DNA from: Hespellia sp.
GTDB lineage: Bacteria; Bacillota; Clostridia; Lachnospirales; Lachnospiraceae
Direction: 5' to 3'
DNA length: 64,000 nt
Assembly (NCBI GenBank): GCA_028693555.1
Contig: JAQUVD010000004.1
Span: 1 to 64,000 of the forward strand
The translations under genes were made by a program, and so were the position numbers. Positions 62,369-64,000 of the stretch are shown here, one piece after another (within the stretch, counting starts at the first letter, position 1; every line of letters begins with the position of its first letter). Below the pieces are notes generated by a model. It ran no database searches, was not told the origin of the DNA, and saw only the letters and a list, made by a program, of their open reading frames with translations.

Positions 62369-63874
62369 ATGGAAGATTACATTTTGGAATTGAAAGATGT
62401 GGTGAAAACATTTGGCGGTGTAACTGCTTTAAATGGTGTACACTTTCAATTAAAAAAAGGTGAAATTCATGCCCTAATGGGTGAGAATGGAGCTGGTAAA
62501 TCAACATTTATTAAAGTCATTACAGGTGTGCATCAGCCCGATAGTGGTACGATGTTACTTGAAGGCGAAAGAGTTACATTTCGTAATACACAAGATTCCG
62601 CTAAAATGGGAATTGCTGCCATCTATCAGCATGTTACAGCCTTCCCGGACTTATCCGTCACAGAAAACATTTTTATGGGACAGGAAATCAAAAACAAACT
62701 AGGTGTATATAATTGGAGGCTCATGACAAAGCGGGCAAAAGAATTGATTTCACCTCTGAGTTCGGAAATCAATGTAAGTAAACCGATGAGTGCTTTGAGT
62801 GTAGCACAGCAGCAGCTTGTGGAGATTGCCAAAGCATTATCAAGGGATGCCCGCATTCTGATCATGGATGAGCCGACCGCTTCTTTAACAAAGCATGAAT
62901 GTGAAGAATTATACCGTATCGCTGAAGAATTAAGAGATAATGGTGTTTCTATTATATTTATCACTCATAAATTTGAGGATATGTATCGCTTAGCAACGCG
63001 AGTAACCGTATTTCGAGATTCGCAATACATAGGCGCATGGGATGTCGACAAAATTTCAAACCAGAAACTGATTGCTGAGATGGTTGGTCGTGAATTAAGC
63101 CAGATGTACCCGGAAAAAACAGCGCAAATAGGCGAAACTGTATTATCTGTCAATCATCTTTCAAAAGAAGGATATTTCCGAGACATTTCATTTGATGTAA
63201 AAAAAGGAGAGATTCTTGCATTGACCGGTTTGGTTGGTGCCGGAAGAACAGAAGTTGTACAAAGTGTATTCGGTATTATGAAGCCAGATGAAGGCTCCAT
63301 CACCTTAGAAGGAAAAGAAATTAAAATCAATAGTCCAATTGATGCATTAGCATATGGAATCGGGTTACTTCCGGAGGATAGACAAATTCAGGGACTGGTA
63401 AATGAATTACCGATCTATGAGAATGTTTCTTCTGCCTCTTTGAAAAAATTCCAGAAAAACAGCATCATTGATGTAAAAGCGGAGATGCTCAATGCGATTG
63501 ATTTATGCCAGAAAATCCAATTGAAAGCAAAAGATATCGCAGCTCCACCGTCATCATTATCCGGTGGTAACCAACAGAAGGTTGTATTTGCGAAAATGCT
63601 TAGCTGTGATTTGAAGGTATTGATTATGGATGAGCCAACAAAGGGTATTGATGTTGGTGCAAAGAATTCTATTTATGAAATTATGAATGAGTTAGCTGCA
63701 AGTGGATATGCAATTATTATGATTTCATCTGAGATGCCGGAAGTCCTAGGTATGGCCGATAGAATCGTAGTTATGAAATCTGGACGTGTCACAGGTGAAT
63801 TTGACATCAAAGAAGCAACACAGGAAATCTTATTAGAGGCTTCATTGATGAATGCGAAAAAGGAGGAGGCTTAA
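62369..63874 (+). CDS. Sugar ABC transporter ATPase (RbsA/MglA type, two nucleotide-binding domains)
   Basis: 501 residues. First domain: Walker A GENGAGKST, DEPTAS; second domain: degenerate Walker A GLVGAGRTE, signature LSGGNQQKVV, Walker B LIMDEPTKGID. This arrangement is specific to the monosaccharide CUT2 importers (ribose, galactose, rhamnose, autoinducer-2). Next to a fuculose/rhamnulose-type BMC, uptake of fucose or rhamnose is likely, but specificity lies in the unseen binding protein. AGGAGAGGAG precedes ATG 62369. It uses an earlier in-frame ATG at 62291 only if that site is ignored. Confidence 0.92.
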   Translation: MEDYILELKDVVKTFGGVTALNGVHFQLKKGEIHALMGENGAGKSTFIKVITGVHQPDSGTMLLEGERVTFRNTQDSAKMGIAAIYQHVTAFPDLSVTENIFMGQEIKNKLGVYNWRLMTKRAKELISPLSSEINVSKPMSALSVAQQQLVEIAKALSRDARILIMDEPTASLTKHECEELYRIAEELRDNGVSIIFITHKFEDMYRLATRVTVFRDSQYIGAWDVDKISNQKLIAEMVGRELSQMYPEKTAQIGETVLSVNHLSKEGYFRDISFDVKKGEILALTGLVGAGRTEVVQSVFGIMKPDEGSITLEGKEIKINSPIDALAYGIGLLPEDRQIQGLVNELPIYENVSSASLKKFQKNSIIDVKAEMLNAIDLCQKIQLKAKDIAAPPSSLSGGNQQKVVFAKMLSCDLKVLIMDEPTKGIDVGAKNSIYEIMNELAASGYAIIMISSEMPEVLGMADRIVVMKSGRVTGEFDIKEATQEILLEASLMNAKKEEA

Positions 63875-63875
63875 A

Positions 63876-64000
63876 ATGAAAAAAATAACAGGATATAAAA
63901 ATTTTGGCCTCTTAGTCGGGCTTGTAGGTTTACTTATTATAGCAGCAATCATTACACCATCTATGTACTCACCGAGTTCTTTAATCTCTATGCTAAGAAA
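63876..64000 (+). CDS. Sugar ABC transporter permease, 5' part only
   Basis: The first 41 residues are present, starting MKKITGYKNFGLLVGLVGLL, with one hydrophobic helix and ITPSMYSPSSLISMLR, typical of CUT2 permeases. AGGAGGAG lies just before ATG 63876, and the stop of the ATPase gene is one base upstream. The gene runs off the end of the window. Confidence 0.8.
   Translation, partial: MKKITGYKNFGLLVGLVGLLIIAAIITPSMYSPSSLISMLR

Noticed and set aside
62369-64000. Assigning the ABC importer firmly to fucose
   Set aside because: The ATPase and partial permease do not set specificity; the binding protein is outside the window.

Overview
The window looks like chromosomal DNA from a low-to-moderate GC Gram-positive anaerobe, most likely a gut Lachnospiraceae (Clostridia). 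The grounds are AGGAGG-type ribosome sites, a Firmicutes LexA box (CGAAC-N4-GTTCG) at recA, RNase Y, a SpoVB-like flippase, a TrmB/lysA pair, a 1415-residue 2-hydroxyacyl-CoA dehydratase activator homologue, and a glycyl-radical microcompartment locus. I cannot name the species.

Region 1 (1-45911) is mostly housekeeping. It runs: argH, asd, ppk1, galM, topB, a left-handed beta-helix protein, mgsA and a sodium:solute symporter; recA-recX and rny; a Nudix hydrolase; a polytopic membrane protein converging on a SpoVB-like flippase; an Fe-S/tRNA-thiolation cluster (Rrf2 regulator, cysteine desulfurase, NifU-like scaffold, mnmA) followed by a PHP-type histidinol phosphatase; a lower-glycolysis run (gap, pgk, tpiA, gpmI, later pyk); the giant dehydratase activator homologue on the minus strand; a rhomboid-fold protein without a visible serine motif; TrmB regulator plus lysA; tRNA-Leu(CAA); an asparagine synthetase lacking its glutaminase nucleophile; polA-coaE; a WalJ/YycJ-like hydrolase; an ACT/UPF0210 pair; DegV, TmcAL and a Cof-type HAD phosphatase.

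Region 2 (45912-61291) is a bacterial microcompartment (BMC) locus of the glycyl-radical, fucose/rhamnose type (resembling the GRM5 class). Promoter 1 drives a GCVEP-type glycyl radical diol dehydratase, its radical SAM activase, a PduU/EutS-type shell protein and an EutP/PduV-type GTPase. Promoter 2 drives a fuculose-phosphate-type aldolase, CoA-acylating aldehyde dehydrogenase, Zn alcohol dehydrogenase, four BMC-H proteins, PduL, EutN, a PduS-type flavo/Fe-S protein, a PduT-like BMC-T, a DeoR regulator, an Fe alcohol dehydrogenase, and finally a ParA ATPase with a 98-residue Lys/Ala-rich partner. Inferred flux: deoxyketose 1-phosphate to DHAP plus lactaldehyde, then 1,2-propanediol, propionaldehyde, and propionyl-CoA/propionyl-phosphate or 1-propanol. 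Four enzymes carry look-alike amphipathic helices that probably target them into the shell. Both promoters carry AC-rich repeats and ACAACATATA elements that are candidate DeoR sites.

Region 3 (61304-64000) has a divergent AraC regulator and the start of a sugar ABC importer (RbsA/MglA-type ATPase, then a permease cut by the window end). A direct repeat with 21-bp spacing lies between them.

The most novel-looking element is the ParA plus Lys/Ala-rich protein pair ending the BMC operon. It is a candidate microcompartment positioning system that does not match canonical McdB. No intergenic stretch exceeds 300 bases. No CRISPR array, insertion sequence, prophage or rRNA was seen.
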